Shown one piece after another: positions 21,678 to 32,871 of a stretch of DNA of 64,000 nt; positions within the stretch are counted from its first letter, which is position 1, and the number at the start of each line of letters is the position of its first letter. The notes under the pieces are model-generated. The model did not search any database and had not been told where the DNA came from. It saw nothing but the letters and a program-made list of their open reading frames with translations. The stretch lies in contig NC_134087.1 in NCBI RefSeq assembly GCF_000715075.1, positions 107,547,161 through 107,611,160 of the forward strand, read 5' to 3'. A program made the position numbers and the translations under genes. The stretch comes from Nicotiana tabacum (lineage: Eukaryota; Streptophyta; Magnoliopsida; Solanales; Solanaceae).

Positions 21678-21697
21678 TGGCACCGTTGCCGAGAATT
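21678..21697 (+). other. Primer-binding site (tRNA-Asp type), Athila-like element
   Basis: TGGCACCGTTGCCGAGAATT differs from the usual Athila site TGGCGCCGTTGCCGGGGATT only by three G-to-A changes. It lies 12 bp after the LTR end. Confidence 0.75.
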
Positions 21698-21784
21698 GGT
21701 AATCAATAGTGTTCAAAATCATTTTTGGTGCTAATTCGAGAGTTTTTTTTCTTTTTAACTTTTTTTCAAGATTTTTTGTAGCAC

Positions 21785-22735
21785 TTGTCAAAGATTGAAG
21801 AAAATAGTCCTGATGTTAAGCTCAAATGTTGTGAAGATGGAGCACAACAACCTAAGAAAACGGTTGCAAAGTTAGCAGCTGAAAATTATCATAAGTTTGC
21901 TATTTGTTTTAAATGTAGGAAAAATCACGTATGGGTTGAATTTCAAGCAGCTAAGTATTCTTCATATGGTTTATCTTTTGGAAAAGTCTCACTTTGTTTC
22001 AATTCTTTACGGATACGAGGTTTCACATGGCCACAATCTTAACTCTGGATGGAACGAATACTCTGATTAAGACTGGAACGAAAGCAAAGTGGGACAACCA
22101 CCTCAAGAAAAGAGAAGTAGTTTAGGAGAGTTTATGTATAAGTTCATGAATCACTTGAAGAGAGATTTATAAAAAATGATGAAGCCATTAAGAACCTAAC
22201 AACGCAAGTTAGTCAAATAGTAAATATACTTTTAGAAAGCTCATTGTGTTGTGATGGTGAATATATGAAGGAGATACCCTGTGAGAATAAGCATACCCAA
22301 GAGGGTGAGCATCCAGAGAGATGCCACTCTGCAAGAACACTCTGATTCAATTGAGATAACTGAAGATGAGGCTTTGGTTGACTGTGAAGCAATAAAAGAA
22401 GAGTTCAAACCCTCATTTACCTTTCCATATTTACAATCTTTAGTAGAAAAGAATGAGAAATAATTGGTCTTGGACATACCAGAGGAATATTCATATGACC
22501 TTTCTTATTTGTTTTCTTATTCTAGCCTTAATCATGTGGATTTTATTTTTGGAGATTTGCAGGAAGATGCATGGATTGATCCTGTAAAAGAATGCATGAA
22601 CAAGTTGAGGATGATCCTACAAGAACAATTTATCGCTCAAAAAGAGGCCAAGAAAGAAAGAAAAGAGCGGGTCTTGCATATATCTTCAGATGAATTTGGC
22701 CTATTGAGCTCCATAAATAATCCTAAAGAGTGAAA
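21785..22735 (+). pseudogene. gag-like region of the Athila-like element, broken
   Basis: Three open pieces in two frames (21785-22042, 22281-22463, 22464-22733) are separated by stops. The middle holds an Athila-gag-like stretch near 22150-22230 (NDEAIKNLTTQVSQIVNILL, a heptad-rich segment). The last piece is acidic and lysine-rich (KEAKKERKER) and unassigned. Nothing enzymatic is present. Confidence 0.45.
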
Positions 22736-24385
22736 ACGAGGAATGAATTCAGAATTAGGGGTAAGGTTCATAAGTTCTCGAAAACGAAAAAAATTCAGGA
22801 GAGTTTTCTTTACCTCTTACTTTTTACTTGTGTGTCATGGGGACATGCCATAATTTAAAGTGTGGGGTGGGGTGTAAATATGTATATGTATTTCTTTTTC
22901 TTATATTTGTGTTTTTTCATCATTCTTTTATAAATAAATTAAAAAAAATATTAGACTTTTTCCGGTGATGAATCTCCTCGAACTTAAGGAATTAAAGTCG
23001 AAACATAAACATAAAAAAATCAAAAAAATAATCCAAAAACATGTCTTTTATTTTCTTTATTTTTAGGTAGTGTAACAATTCCCCATTGGTTTTTTTTTGT
23101 ATCGCGATTTTTTTTCAAGGGTTTTACTTGAATCGGGTGTAGTTATTTTTTTGTAGGAATAAAGAATTTTGAGTCATAGTACTAATTTGAAGCAATTTTC
23201 CTTGACTGCATTTGCCTTGAGACTGGTGAGTGCCTTAGTCATGACGTCTAGGCTCAATTCTTGACTCGTATATAAGTGCTTTAATTTGTTTGATCTTGAT
23301 TTTGTTTAACTCCTTTGACTAGAGAGTTGGGATATATCCGATCCAAAGTGAGTTATGTGCCAATGCCTGTGTGAGGTTTTCGTTGATTCAGTTAATGTTT
23401 AGAACTTGTCATGTGTGTTTGCAAAGCAAAATAGCAGTCTTGTTCAGTCTAGGATGTGATAGAGGCGTTTCTTTGTTAAGCCAGATTTTACCCACTTAAT
23501 TAATATGTATCTTAGTTAGGTCCTTTGAGCAAGTAATCCTATTCTCTTTGGCAATCACACTACAAGCCTGGCGCGTTTGTTGAATTGACCATTTATTTGA
23601 AACTTTACCTCTCATGAGCACTTGGAATATTGATGAGCTTGTTAAAAACTAAGTGGAGGTATGGTTAGAGTTTTGAGTGGAACTATAGAAAAGGAGAAAG
23701 ATGCATTATATAAAAAATTGTAAAGATTTGCTTGTAGGGAATTGAAAAAAAAATCCAGAACTTAGAAAGAAAAAAAGTTGATGTGTATATATTATAAAGA
23801 AAATTATTCCTCGCTAATGGTAAATCTTACTTTGTTTGTGCTTTAAGAAATTGGGAGATTGGTGCTAATTTGATGTGAAGGCTGGCGTAGGGTTTTAAAT
23901 TGTGAACTATATATATTAAAGTGCTTAAGGAGGTGTAGTCACTATTATTCAAATTGTATCCTACCCGTTCCTACTTGATCTTTGACTAAATAAGCTCAAT
24001 TAGTAGAGTATTACACTACGGACAAGCCTATGGTACATCTTCTATGGCATATGAATTTTATTTCTGAGAGTGAGGTGAATTCTTTCTATCTTGAGTTCCT
24101 ATTTGTTATTGAATTTTATTGAGTGTGGGACTACTCTCCAATGTATATGTGTGGGTACATGATTTGCGAAGGAAAGGTAATGTATTTGGCCTTTGTGCTA
24201 GAATAAGTGAGCAGGTTCTGAAAAATATGTGATGCTTGTGAGTTGAGTCTTGAGGCTAGAATGTTACGGTATGTTGCTTAATTTGCTTTAATATTATTGG
24301 CATGATGGGTTAGGGAAGTTATTTGATGAAAAGGTCGTCTCTGTGTGAAGTGTAGTTTGATTTCTCTAGGACGAGCAATAATCTA
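22736..24385 (+). other. Non-coding internal region of the Athila-like element
   Basis: AT-rich, with stops in all frames. AAAGTGTGGGGTGGGGTGT at 22857-22875 resembles the Athila polypurine motif and may mark where pol was deleted. No other structure seen. Confidence 0.5.
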
Positions 24386-24396
24386 AGTGTGGGGTA
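24386..24396 (+). other. Polypurine tract of the Athila-like element
   Basis: AAGTGTGGGGT, in the TCTAAGTGTGGGG context usual before Athila 3' LTRs, six bases before the LTR start. Confidence 0.65.
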
Positions 24397-24402
24397 TTGA
24401 TT

Positions 24403-25868
24403 GCAGGCTAGAAACCCGTATTTTAGCCATAGTTTACACTCTAATTAATGTATTTTACGTGTGCTCAAGCTTAAATGATGGAGATTTATATTTATTACAT
24501 GTTTTATGCCTTTCAGGAAATGGCTCCAAGTTAAAAAGATAAATTGGAGCTAAATTGAATAATTTGGAGCTTGGAAGTCTGACTATAAGCTAAAGAATTA
24601 AACCGGGATCGCATCCGAGGCTCGTGGACCGGTGTTGCATACGAAAGCTGGAAGAAAGCACATGGGCTGGAGCGAAATGTACTAATGTGTCGCATAAGGT
24701 GTGACATTAAGCGTCACATTAGTACAAAAGTTCGTCAGAAGTTTGAGAAGTTCAGAGACTTGGAGTTTTTGGGTCTGACAGAAAAATACACTAATGCGAT
24801 ACAGAGTGCGTGGCATAGTGAAACACATTAGTACAAAATTCTATCAAACAAGCAGAGTTTAGAGAGTTTGCAACTGAGTAAATTACACTAATGTGATGCA
24901 TAGTGCAATGCATGGTGCGAAGCATGAAGTGTAAAAAATTTGCAGGTTTTTCCACTTCGGCTCAAAGAGGGTAGTTTCGTCCGGGTTCATTCCTACTTGG
25001 TATAAATACACTAGAAATACGTTTTTGAAGGACTTTTGACCTATGGAAGATTGGAAGAGCATTGGAGACTCAAAGAACAAGGATTCATCATTATTTCCTC
25101 AACTCAACACCCGAGTTTGGATTGAATTCATGTTTTCTTATTATTCAATTTTATTTTTGATGAATTTCTCCATGAATATGGAGTAGTTTACCTTAGGGTT
25201 TGATGGATATAGTGTTTTGATTAATATTTGTGGATTTTAACTCTAGTACTTTGCTTGAATTTATTTATGAAGCTTTGAATTGATTGCAACTTTATTCACC
25301 AGTTTATTTAATTGAAAGAGGAATATTTTGATGATTATATTTGCATTATATTGTTTGGTTTTCTTTTTAAGTAATCAAAAGAGCTTGTTAAATTATTGAT
25401 TAAATCAAGTTAGGAGAATATTCGAGAGGTATTTTTCTGAAAACTAATCCATTAACGCATGCTTGCATATGTTCACAGTGCTAGAGTTAAGATTTAATCG
25501 AGAGAGGAATCTTAACTACACGTTTAAAATAATCATCGAGTGAATTCGTGAGAATCATTAGAAATTTAGAATGAATTGAACTAGAGTTAGATCCTAAATA
25601 GCAATCTTGCACCTATCCTGTCATGACCCTTATTTCTCCCATTGATATTTCGGTGTTTCTCAACTCTTGTCTCTCTGTGATCAATTGTTAATTGTTTAGT
25701 TTCATAGTTAATATTTGTTATTAATCATCCCAACCAAAGTGTTAATCATCCTAAATAGCATTAAGCTAGAAATTACTTGAGCATTGTTTAAATCCAATCC
25801 CTATGGAGACGATAATTAAACTATACTATATTTGGCTAGAGAACATCAATTTTGTATTTTGTTTTACG
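24403..25868 (+). mobile_element. 3' LTR of the Athila-like element
   Basis: Parallels 20184-21665 throughout, e.g. CCCGTATTTTAGCC, TTACACTCTAATTA, TTTTACGTGTG and CACGCTTG-type blocks, but with many transitions and small indels, so the insertion looks older than Tekay-1. The expected terminal CA reads CG (25867-25868). Confidence 0.72.
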
Positions 25869-26488
25869 CTCGCCACATCCTTAAAAGGAGAATGATCCGG
25901 TACAAGCATGACCCGAAAAGGGAATGACATCGCCAAAAGGATCGAAAAGTTTGTTGCCCAACTTTGTTTATCTAAGTCCAAGAAACCTTTAATGTAAGTC
26001 GATGATGATTACTTGAGTGTTGGATCTACTCTAGTATCCATTAATGAGACCTCTAAGAGCTATCCCAATAATGATCCATATCATTATTCATCCCCTACGG
26101 TGATCATGCAAACAATGGTTATTAAAGTTTCTACCGTAGAAGAACAACGTGCAAATTTGACGAAAGTAGTTGGAGGCTTGTCAATGCACGTGCAAGATCA
26201 AGATGTTAAACTTTCCAAGTTATCAAATAAATTAGATAGCATAGTAGAAGGAGAATCCACACAAACACCTTTACATATTCAAAGGTCACAAGAGAAAGGA
26301 GACTCCTCCAAAAGCAAGCAACGATAACCGAGGAGATCCAAGTCCACGCTGAAGGTCTGATTACCGTTGAAAGATTGAAGGACTTCATCATAGAGGTTAT
26401 CAAAGATAAGCCAGAGTCATCATCCAAATTATCTCTCACATATGCAACGTCGTATACGAAAAGAATTGATAACATGAAGATGCAACGT
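25869..26488 (+). pseudogene. gag: Element G gag, continuation after the Athila-like insertion
   Basis: Continues the frame left at 20183 (LATSLKGE...), then DIAKRIEKFVAQLC, STVEEQRANLTKVVGGL, a coiled-coil-like stretch (DQDVKLSKLSNKLDSI) and, after a stop at 26325-26327, ITVERLKDFIIEVIKDK and SLTYATSYTKRIDNMKM. These are the usual blocks of this Solanaceae gag before the capsid core. The remnant stops where the SINE tail begins; capsid, zinc knuckle and pol are absent. Confidence 0.68.
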
Positions 26489-26580
26489 ACTGTTTGTTAC
26501 TACTTAAGGATAAGGTCAGTGTACACACTACCCTCCCCAGAATCTATTTGTGAGACTATACTAGGTATGTTGTTGTTGTA
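26489..26580 (+). mobile_element. SINE, 3' part with TTG tail
   Basis: AAGGATAAGGTCAGTGTACACACTACCCTCCCCAG-type body (split here as AAGGTCAGTGTACACAC and ACCCTCCCCAG), then TGTGAGACTATACTAGGTATG and TTGTTGTTG. Solanaceae SINEs of the TS/SolS group end this way. The tRNA-derived head with A and B boxes is missing, so it is 5' truncated. Confidence 0.6.
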
Positions 26581-26606
26581 TTATGTTTCTATGTACGTAA
26601 ATTATA

Positions 26607-26872
26607 CTCCCTCCATTTCAATTTAGATGAGGTAGTTTGACCCATCACGGACTTTAAGAAAAAAATACTTTTGAAACTTGTGGACTTAAAAGCTTAAGGG
26701 GTAAAAGTTTTGTGGGTCCATGATATTTGTGTGGTTATAAAAGCTTCTCATTAAGGGTAAAATGGGTAAAATGAAGAGTCTAAATTTTAATTATTTCCAA
26801 TTATAGAAATATGTCATTCTTTTGGAACAGACTAATAAGGAAAATGTATCATTTAAATTGAAACAAAGGGAG
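26607..26872. mobile_element. Stowaway-like MITE
   Basis: 266 bp bounded by inverted repeats of about 25 bp: CTCCCTCCATTTCAATTTAG at the left, and the right end reads CTCCCTTTGTTTCAATTTAA in reverse complement. Flanked by TA on both sides (26605-26606, 26873-26874), the target of Tc1/mariner-type transposase. It has no ORF and would depend on a transposase in trans. Confidence 0.85.
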
Positions 26873-26874
26873 TA

Positions 26875-26966
26875 TATAACAGCATATCGATTTTACAGAA
26901 CTATATACTTTTTTATATAAATTATATATTTTACTTGAATAGAATAGTATATGATACTATAACAAA
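26875..26966. other. AT-rich spacer
   Basis: No element or ORF recognised. It continues on the far side of Tekay-2 at 33733-33867. Confidence 0.5.
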
Positions 26967-26971
26967 ATATG

Positions 26972-27824
26972 TGTAACGATCTGGTCGGTCGTTTTGAGTA
27001 TTTTAGCCCTGATCTCCTAATTTTATGCTTCCTCTACATTATATTGTGGTCATGTGATTTGTTGGGGTGTTTGGTTTTGATTTCGGGTAAGTTTTAGAGT
27101 GAAATTGGACACATAGTCCCTAAGTTGGAAGGTTAAGTTGTAGGAGTTGACCGTAGTTTAACTTGTGTGAAGACAACTCCGGATTAGAGTTTTGATGGTT
27201 CCAATAGCTCTTTATCGTGATTTGGTCTTAGGATCACGTCCGAATGTTGATTTGGAGGTCGATAGGTCATTTCAGCGTGATTTGGTGAAAGTGGAACTTG
27301 GAGGAATTTAAGGTGTTTGACCAGGAGTGGACTTTCTTGATATCGAGGTCGGAAATCGATTCCAGAATTTGAAATAGGTCTGTAATGTCAATTATGACTT
27401 GTGTGATTTTGGGGTCAATAGGAGTTAGTTTGGTATGAATCGGTTTGGTTTCAAAATTTGGAAGTTCATAAGCTCTTAGGCTTGAATCGATGCGCGATTC
27501 ATGATTCTAGTGTTTTTTGATGTGATTTGATGCTTCGAGCGTGTTTGTTTGATATTTTAGGACTTGTTGATATGTTTGGTTGAGGTCCCGGGGGCCTCGG
27601 GTGGAATTCAGACCATGTTCAGCACTGTATTTGGAGCTTGTGACTTATATCTCACCAGGTTTTGGGAGTTGTACGTTTTGAGTTTTTAGATTTTATTTAT
27701 GAAATTATTGGAGTTTTGAAATTTTAAGCTTTAATTTAATGTTTACGCATATTGTTAGGATTACATAGTCTTAGAGACTAGGTGTTGTCACGACATCCTA
27801 CGAAGGAACTTTGGGGTCGTGATA
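26972..27824 (+). mobile_element. Tekay-2 5' LTR
   Basis: Starts TGTAACGATCTGGTCGG and ends GTCGTGATA, where the 3' LTR has GTCGTGACA, i.e. the terminal CA has mutated to TA. No ORF. A clear TATA box was not chosen. Confidence 0.9.
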
Positions 27825-27827
27825 AGT

Positions 27828-27840
27828 TGGTATCAGAGCT
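27828..27840 (+). other. Primer-binding site (tRNA-Met type), Tekay-2
   Basis: TGGTATCAGAGCT, three bases after the 5' LTR end. Confidence 0.88.
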
Positions 27841-28026
27841 CTAGGTTCATAGGTGTTATGAGTCACAAGTAGGTTTAGTAGAGTCTCACAGATCGGGACG
27901 GAGATGTCCGTACTTATCTTCGGGAGGCTATGGAACTATTAGGAAAATCTTCACTTCTTTGATTCCTTATCGTGCGAAATTGTTGACTTCAAAATTCTGA
28001 ATTTTTGTCTTTCTATTCTCTCACAG

Positions 28027-29480
28027 ATGGTGACGATACGTACAGCTAGATCATATGACTAGACACTCGCTCCCCCTACTAGAGACGTGAGAGGCCGAGG
28101 TCAGGGTATAGGCCGAGGACATCCACGGGGTGCAGCCAGAGAACTACATAGGCTATTGCAGAGGAGCCACTAGTAGCTCCAGTTAGAGAATAGGCACCTG
28201 AGATGCCTGTTACTGCACCAGCACTCCAGGAGACTCTAGCCCAATTGAGCATGTTCGGTACTTTAGCTCAGGTGCGGCTGATCTTACTTACTCCTGATAC
28301 AGCTCAGGCCGGGGGAAGAGCACAAACTTGTGCCGCCCGTACCCCAGACCAACGGGTTCAGGTTGACCAGGTCCCAGAGGTCATACCAGTATAGCTGGTC
28401 GCCTAGTTCAGTCCGAGGTCAGGGTTGCAGTTTCTGAGGGGGCGCAGCTCAGGCTTGAGAGGCACAAAAAGTACCACCCTCCTTATTTTAGCGGCTTGGT
28501 GTTAGAGTATGCCTAGGGTTTTCTTAAGGAGTTTCATCAAATCCTCTGTACTATGGGTATTGTGGAGTTTAGTGGAGTTGCTTTCACTACGTTCCAGCTT
28601 AAGGGAGCGGCTTATCAGTGGTGGTGAACATATGAGTTGGGTAGTCTGGCCGAGGCAACTTCACTCACTTGGGCTCAGTTCTCAGATATGTTCTTGAGGG
28701 AGTTGTTCCCCAGAGTCTCACATATGCAGGGCGCACAAAGTTTGAGCAGTTGCGCTAGGGTTCTATGACTGTATCGGAGTATGCGGTCTAGTTCAGTGAT
28801 TTGTCTAGGGATGCACCAGCCTTGGTTGCTACTATTAGAGAGCGATTCCATCGATTGATCAAGGGATTCAACCCCAGTATCATATTTAGCATGGCCCGAG
28901 AGTTAGAGATGGACATCGCATACTAGTAGGTAGTGCGGATCACTAGGAGATTGGAGGGTATGTGGACCCGGGATATTTAGGAGAGGGAGGCTAAGAGGCC
29001 TCGAGATTCTGGCACATATAGTGGTACCCGTGCCACAGTTATAGCTCGTCATGGTAGGGGCTATATGAGTCGCTCTGTTCATTCAGCACTTCTAGCTTCC
29101 AATGGCTTCCCGGCCACTCTGAGGCCCCATGCTCCCTATTATGTACCGCCATTGTCTAGTGCACCCTCCTGCACGGGGTGCTTTCGATGGTCAGTTCCGC
29201 CGATCAAGCCCGGGCTTGCCACAACAGCCACATCCTCTGAGAGCCTATTTGAGTGTAGTGACATTCGTCATATGGTGAGTGATTGCCCAGACTCGGGAAT
29301 GGTGCACCTCTATAGACTACTAAGGCTTCGCGTGTCCCACCGGGCCCTCAGGCCATGGTTACCGCACCAGTTTCCACTCTACCTACACAACCAGCTCGAG
29401 GTGGAGGTGGGGCAGGTAGAGGTTTCCCTAGAAGGGGAGGCCAGACAAGATATTATGCTCTTTTTGCTAGGATGGAGGTA
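28027..29480 (+). pseudogene. gag: Tekay-2 gag, broken
   Basis: Probable start ATG 28027, followed after a stop by a G/R-rich stretch (VRGRGQGIGRGHPRG). Several frameshifts follow. The capsid core is visible at about 28470-28900: GFLKEFHQILCTMGIVEFSG, AYQWW, TWAQFSDMFLRELFP, then ARELEMDIAY-like residues. The zinc knuckle near 29249 has degenerated (FECSDIRHMVSDCPDSG; the second Cys is replaced). A G-rich linker (ARGGGGAGRGFPRRGG) at about 29390-29440 leads to protease. Confidence 0.8.
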
Positions 29481-30100
29481 GTTACGTCCAACTCAGTCAT
29501 CACATGTATTATTCATGTCTATCGTAGAGATGCATCAGTCTTATTTGATACAAGTTCCACTTATTCCTATGTGTCATCTTACTTTGCTCCATATTTGGGT
29601 GTATCCTGTGATTCTTTGAGTTCTCTTGTCTATGTGTCTACACATGTGGGAGATTCTATTATTGTTGATCGTGTGTATCAGTCGTGTTTAGTTGTTCTTG
29701 GTGGTTTTGGGACCAGAGCCGATTTATTGTTACTTAGTATGGTAGATTTTAATATTATTTTGGGCATGGACTATTGTTGCCCTATCATGTTATTCTTGAT
29801 TGTCACGCCAAGACCGTGACTCTGACGATGCCAAGATTACCATGGTTAGAGTGGAGAGGTTCTTTAGATTATGTTCTTAGCAGGGTTATCTCATTTCTAA
29901 AGGCTTAACGTATGGTTGACAAGGGGTGTAATGCTTATCTAGCCTTCGTGAGGGATGTCAATGTTGATACTCCTACCGTGTAGTCAGTTCCGGTAGTGAG
30001 GGATTATCCAGATGTATTTTTTGTGGATCTTCCGGGCATGCTGACCGATAGGGATGTCGATTTTGGCATGATTTGTTACTTGGCACTCAGTCCATTTTTA
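29355..30100 (+). pseudogene. pol: Tekay-2 pol: aspartic protease and linker
   Basis: The active-site loop reads FDTSSTYSYVSSYFAP, with the usual glycine after the aspartate pair replaced by Ser. DRVYQSC and MVDFNIILGMD follow. The frame ends at 29817-29819, and the linker toward RT is recognisable in another frame (VRDYPDVFFVDLPGM) near 29995-30045. Confidence 0.82.
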
Positions 30101-31369
30101 TTCCACCATATCGTATGTCCCCAGTAGACTTGAAAGAATTAAAGGAGAAGTTGCAAGAATTGCTTAATAAGGGCTTCATTCGGCTCAATATGTCACCTTG
30201 GGTGCTCAAGTCTTGTTTGTAAAGAAGAAGGATGGTTCTAAGCGTATGTTATTGATTATGGCTAGTTGAAAAAGGTTACAGTCAAGATTGACTTGCGTTT
30301 AGGCTATCATTAGTTTAAGATTCGGGAGCCAGATATCCTGAAGACTGCCTTCAGGACTTGGTATGGTCATTATGAGTTCCTTATGATGTCATTTGGGCTG
30401 ACCAATACCCCAGCAACATTCATGCACTTGATGAACAATGTATTTCATCCATATCTTGATTCTTTCATCATTGTGTTTATAGATGACATTCTGGTATACT
30501 CCCGGAGCCCGGAGAATCATGAGCAACACTTGAGGACCGTTCTTCATACCTTGAGAAAAAAGAAGTTATATGCAAAATTTTCAAAGTGTAAATTCTGGCT
30601 TGATTCAGTAGAATATTTGGGTCATGTAGTGTCAAGTGAGGGGATCAAGTAGATCCAAAGAAGATTGAAGTAGTGCAGAGTTGGCCCATGTCGTCTTCAG
30701 CTACAGAGATTTAGAGTTTTCTTGATTTGGCGGGGTATTACCGTCGATTTGTGAAGGGTTTCTCATCTATTATTGCACCTATGACCAGATTGACTTAGAA
30801 GGGTGCTCCGTTCAGGTGGACTGAGGAGTGTGAGAAAAGCTTTCAAAAGCTCAAGACTGCTTTGACTACAGCCCCAGTGTTGGTATTGCCGACAGGATCG
30901 GGGTCTTATAAGGTGTTTTGTGATGTGTTGCGTATTGGTCTCGGCATAGTATTTATGTAGGACGATAGGGTGATTGCCTACACATTTAGACAGTTGAAGG
31001 TGCATGAGAAGAACTATCATATCCACGACCTTGAGTTAGCAGCTATTGTTCATGCCTTGAAGATTTGGCGGCACTATTTATATGGTGTTGCTTGTGAGAT
31101 CTACACCGACCACCGGAGTCTACAACATCTGTTCAAACAGAAGGATCTTAACTTGCGTTAGCGGAGGTGGTTAGAGTTGCTTAAGGACTATGATATCACC
31201 ATTTTATATCATCCCGGGAAGGCCTATGTAGTGGCCAATGCCTTGAGTCGTAAGGCAGAGAGCTTGGGCTATTTAGCATATCTAAAGGCAGCGGAGAGAC
31301 CATTAGCATTAGATGTTCAGGCCTTGGCCAATCAGTTTGTTAGATTGGATATTTCTGAGCAGCGTTGAG
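30101..31369 (+). pseudogene. pol: Tekay-2 pol: reverse transcriptase and RNase H, internally deleted
   Basis: RT begins with [18 protein letters not shown] at about 30130. Part of the fingers/palm between the KKKDG-like block (30225) and the DLR-GYH block (30290) is missing relative to Tekay-1. From 30383 the frame is good: [26 protein letters not shown] (catalytic DD), [17 protein letters not shown]. RNase H is recognisable at 30900-31250 ([46 protein letters not shown]). Stops at 31159-31161 and 31366-31368 interrupt it. Confidence 0.88.
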
Positions 31370-31376
31370 TTTTGGC

Positions 31377-32866
31377 TTGTGTGGTTTCTCGGTCTTCTCT
31401 TCATGATCGTATCAGAGAGCGTCAGTATGACGACCTCTATCTGCTTGTCCTTAAGGACACAGTTTAGTATGGCAATGTCAAGGAGGTTGCTATTGGAGAT
31501 GAGGTGTATTACGGATGTAGGGCAAGCTATGTGTGCCTGATGTAGATAATCTGCGTGAGTTGATTCTCTAGAAGGCTCACAGTTCGCGGTACTCCATTTA
31601 TCCAGGTGTCACGAAGATGTATCAGAACCTGAGGCAGCATTATTGGTGGAGGAGGATGAATAAGGACATAGTGGAGTATGTAGCTTGGTGCCTAAATTAT
31701 CAACATGTGAAGTATGAGCATCAGCGGCCAGGTGGATTGCTTCAGAAGCTAGAGATTCCGGAGTGGAAGTGGGAGCAGAATACTATGGATTTTAGCTGTT
31801 GGGCTTCCATGGACTCGGAGGAAGTTTGATATAGTTTGGGTGATTATGGATAGGTTGACCAAGTCGGCTCGTTTCATTCCAGTGGCGAATACTTATTTTT
31901 ATGAGTAACTGGCTCGAGTTTATATCCGTGAGATTGTCAGGCTTCATGGCGTGCCGGTATCCGTCATCTCTAATTGAGGTACGTAGTTTACATCACGCTT
32001 CTGGAGAGTCATACAACATGAGTTAGGTGCACGGGTTGAGTTGAGCATAATATCTAACCCTCAGACGGATGGACAGTCCGAGCGCACTATTCAGATATTA
32101 CAGAATATGCTTCATATATGTGTGGTGGAGTTTGGGGATTCTTGGAATCAGTTCTTGCTGCTTGCGGAGTTTATCTACAATAACAACTACCAATTGAGCA
32201 TTCAGATGGCCCCGTATAACACTTTGTATGGTATACGGTGTCAGTCTCCGAAGGGTTGGTTTAAGCTAAGCGGGGCTAGGCTATTGGGTAAAGACTTGGT
32301 TCAGGATGCTTTGGAAAAGGTTAAATTGATTCAAGATCGACTTCGTACAGCCCAATCTAGACAGAAGAGTTATGTGAATTGGAAGGTTCGCGACATTGCA
32401 TTCATGGTTGGGGAGAGGGTAATTCTCTAGGTTTTGCCCATGAAGGGTGTTATGAGGTTCGAGAAGAAGGGCAAGATAACCCCTAGGTATATCGGACATT
32501 TTGAGATTCTTGAGAAGATTGGAGAGGTGGCCTACAGACTTGTATTACCACCTAGTCTAGCTGCAATTCATCTTGTATTCCATGTTTTTATGCTCCATAA
32601 GTATCACGGCGATCTGTCTAATGTGTTAGACTTCAACTCAGTCCAGTTGGACAAGGATCTATCTTATGTTAAGGAGCCGGTAGCCATTTTGGACAGACAG
32701 GTACGAAAGTTGAGGTCAAAGTACATCGCTTCAGTAGAGGGGTCAGCCAGCCGAAGAGGTGACTTGGGAGACCGAGCATGATATGCATAGCTATTATCCT
32801 CATCTTTTCACCACTTCAGGTATGTCTCTATACTCGTTCGACGATGAACATTTGTTTTAGGAGGGG
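31377..32866 (+). pseudogene. pol: Tekay-2 pol: integrase with eroded chromodomain
   Basis: The HHCC finger is degraded (the second Cys pair reads CLNYQ). The DDE core is split across frames: DRLTKSARFIPV near 31848, a stop in the second-Asp block near 31976 (SN followed by TGA), and TIQILQNMLH where the family has a glutamate. The C-terminal part reads KGKITPRYIGHFEILEKIG, VFHVFMLHKYHGD and LSYVKEPVAILDRQVRKLRS. A frameshift near 32745 throws the chromodomain (WETEHDMHSYYPHLF in the shifted frame) out of phase. Confidence 0.85.
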
Positions 32867-32871
32867 GAAGA
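32859..32871 (+). other. Polypurine tract, Tekay-2
   Basis: AGGAGGGGGAAGA directly before the 3' LTR TGTAACGAC. A short GTTC/GAAC stem-loop sits just upstream (32836-32849). Confidence 0.85.

Larger units (their letters stand above)
20184..25868 (+). mobile_element. Athila-like non-autonomous LTR retrotransposon (gag-only)
   Basis: Two LTRs of about 1.48 and 1.47 kb enclose only 2.7 kb. The primer site at 21678 matches the tRNA-Asp type of Athila, and a polypurine tract precedes the 3' LTR. No protease, RT, RNase H or integrase is visible in any frame; only a degraded gag-like region remains. It is therefore a deletion derivative or a non-autonomous family relying on a full-length relative. 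It sits inside the gag of element G. The flanks TTCAC (20179-20183) and CTCGC (25869-25873) are a decayed candidate duplication. Confidence 0.75.
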
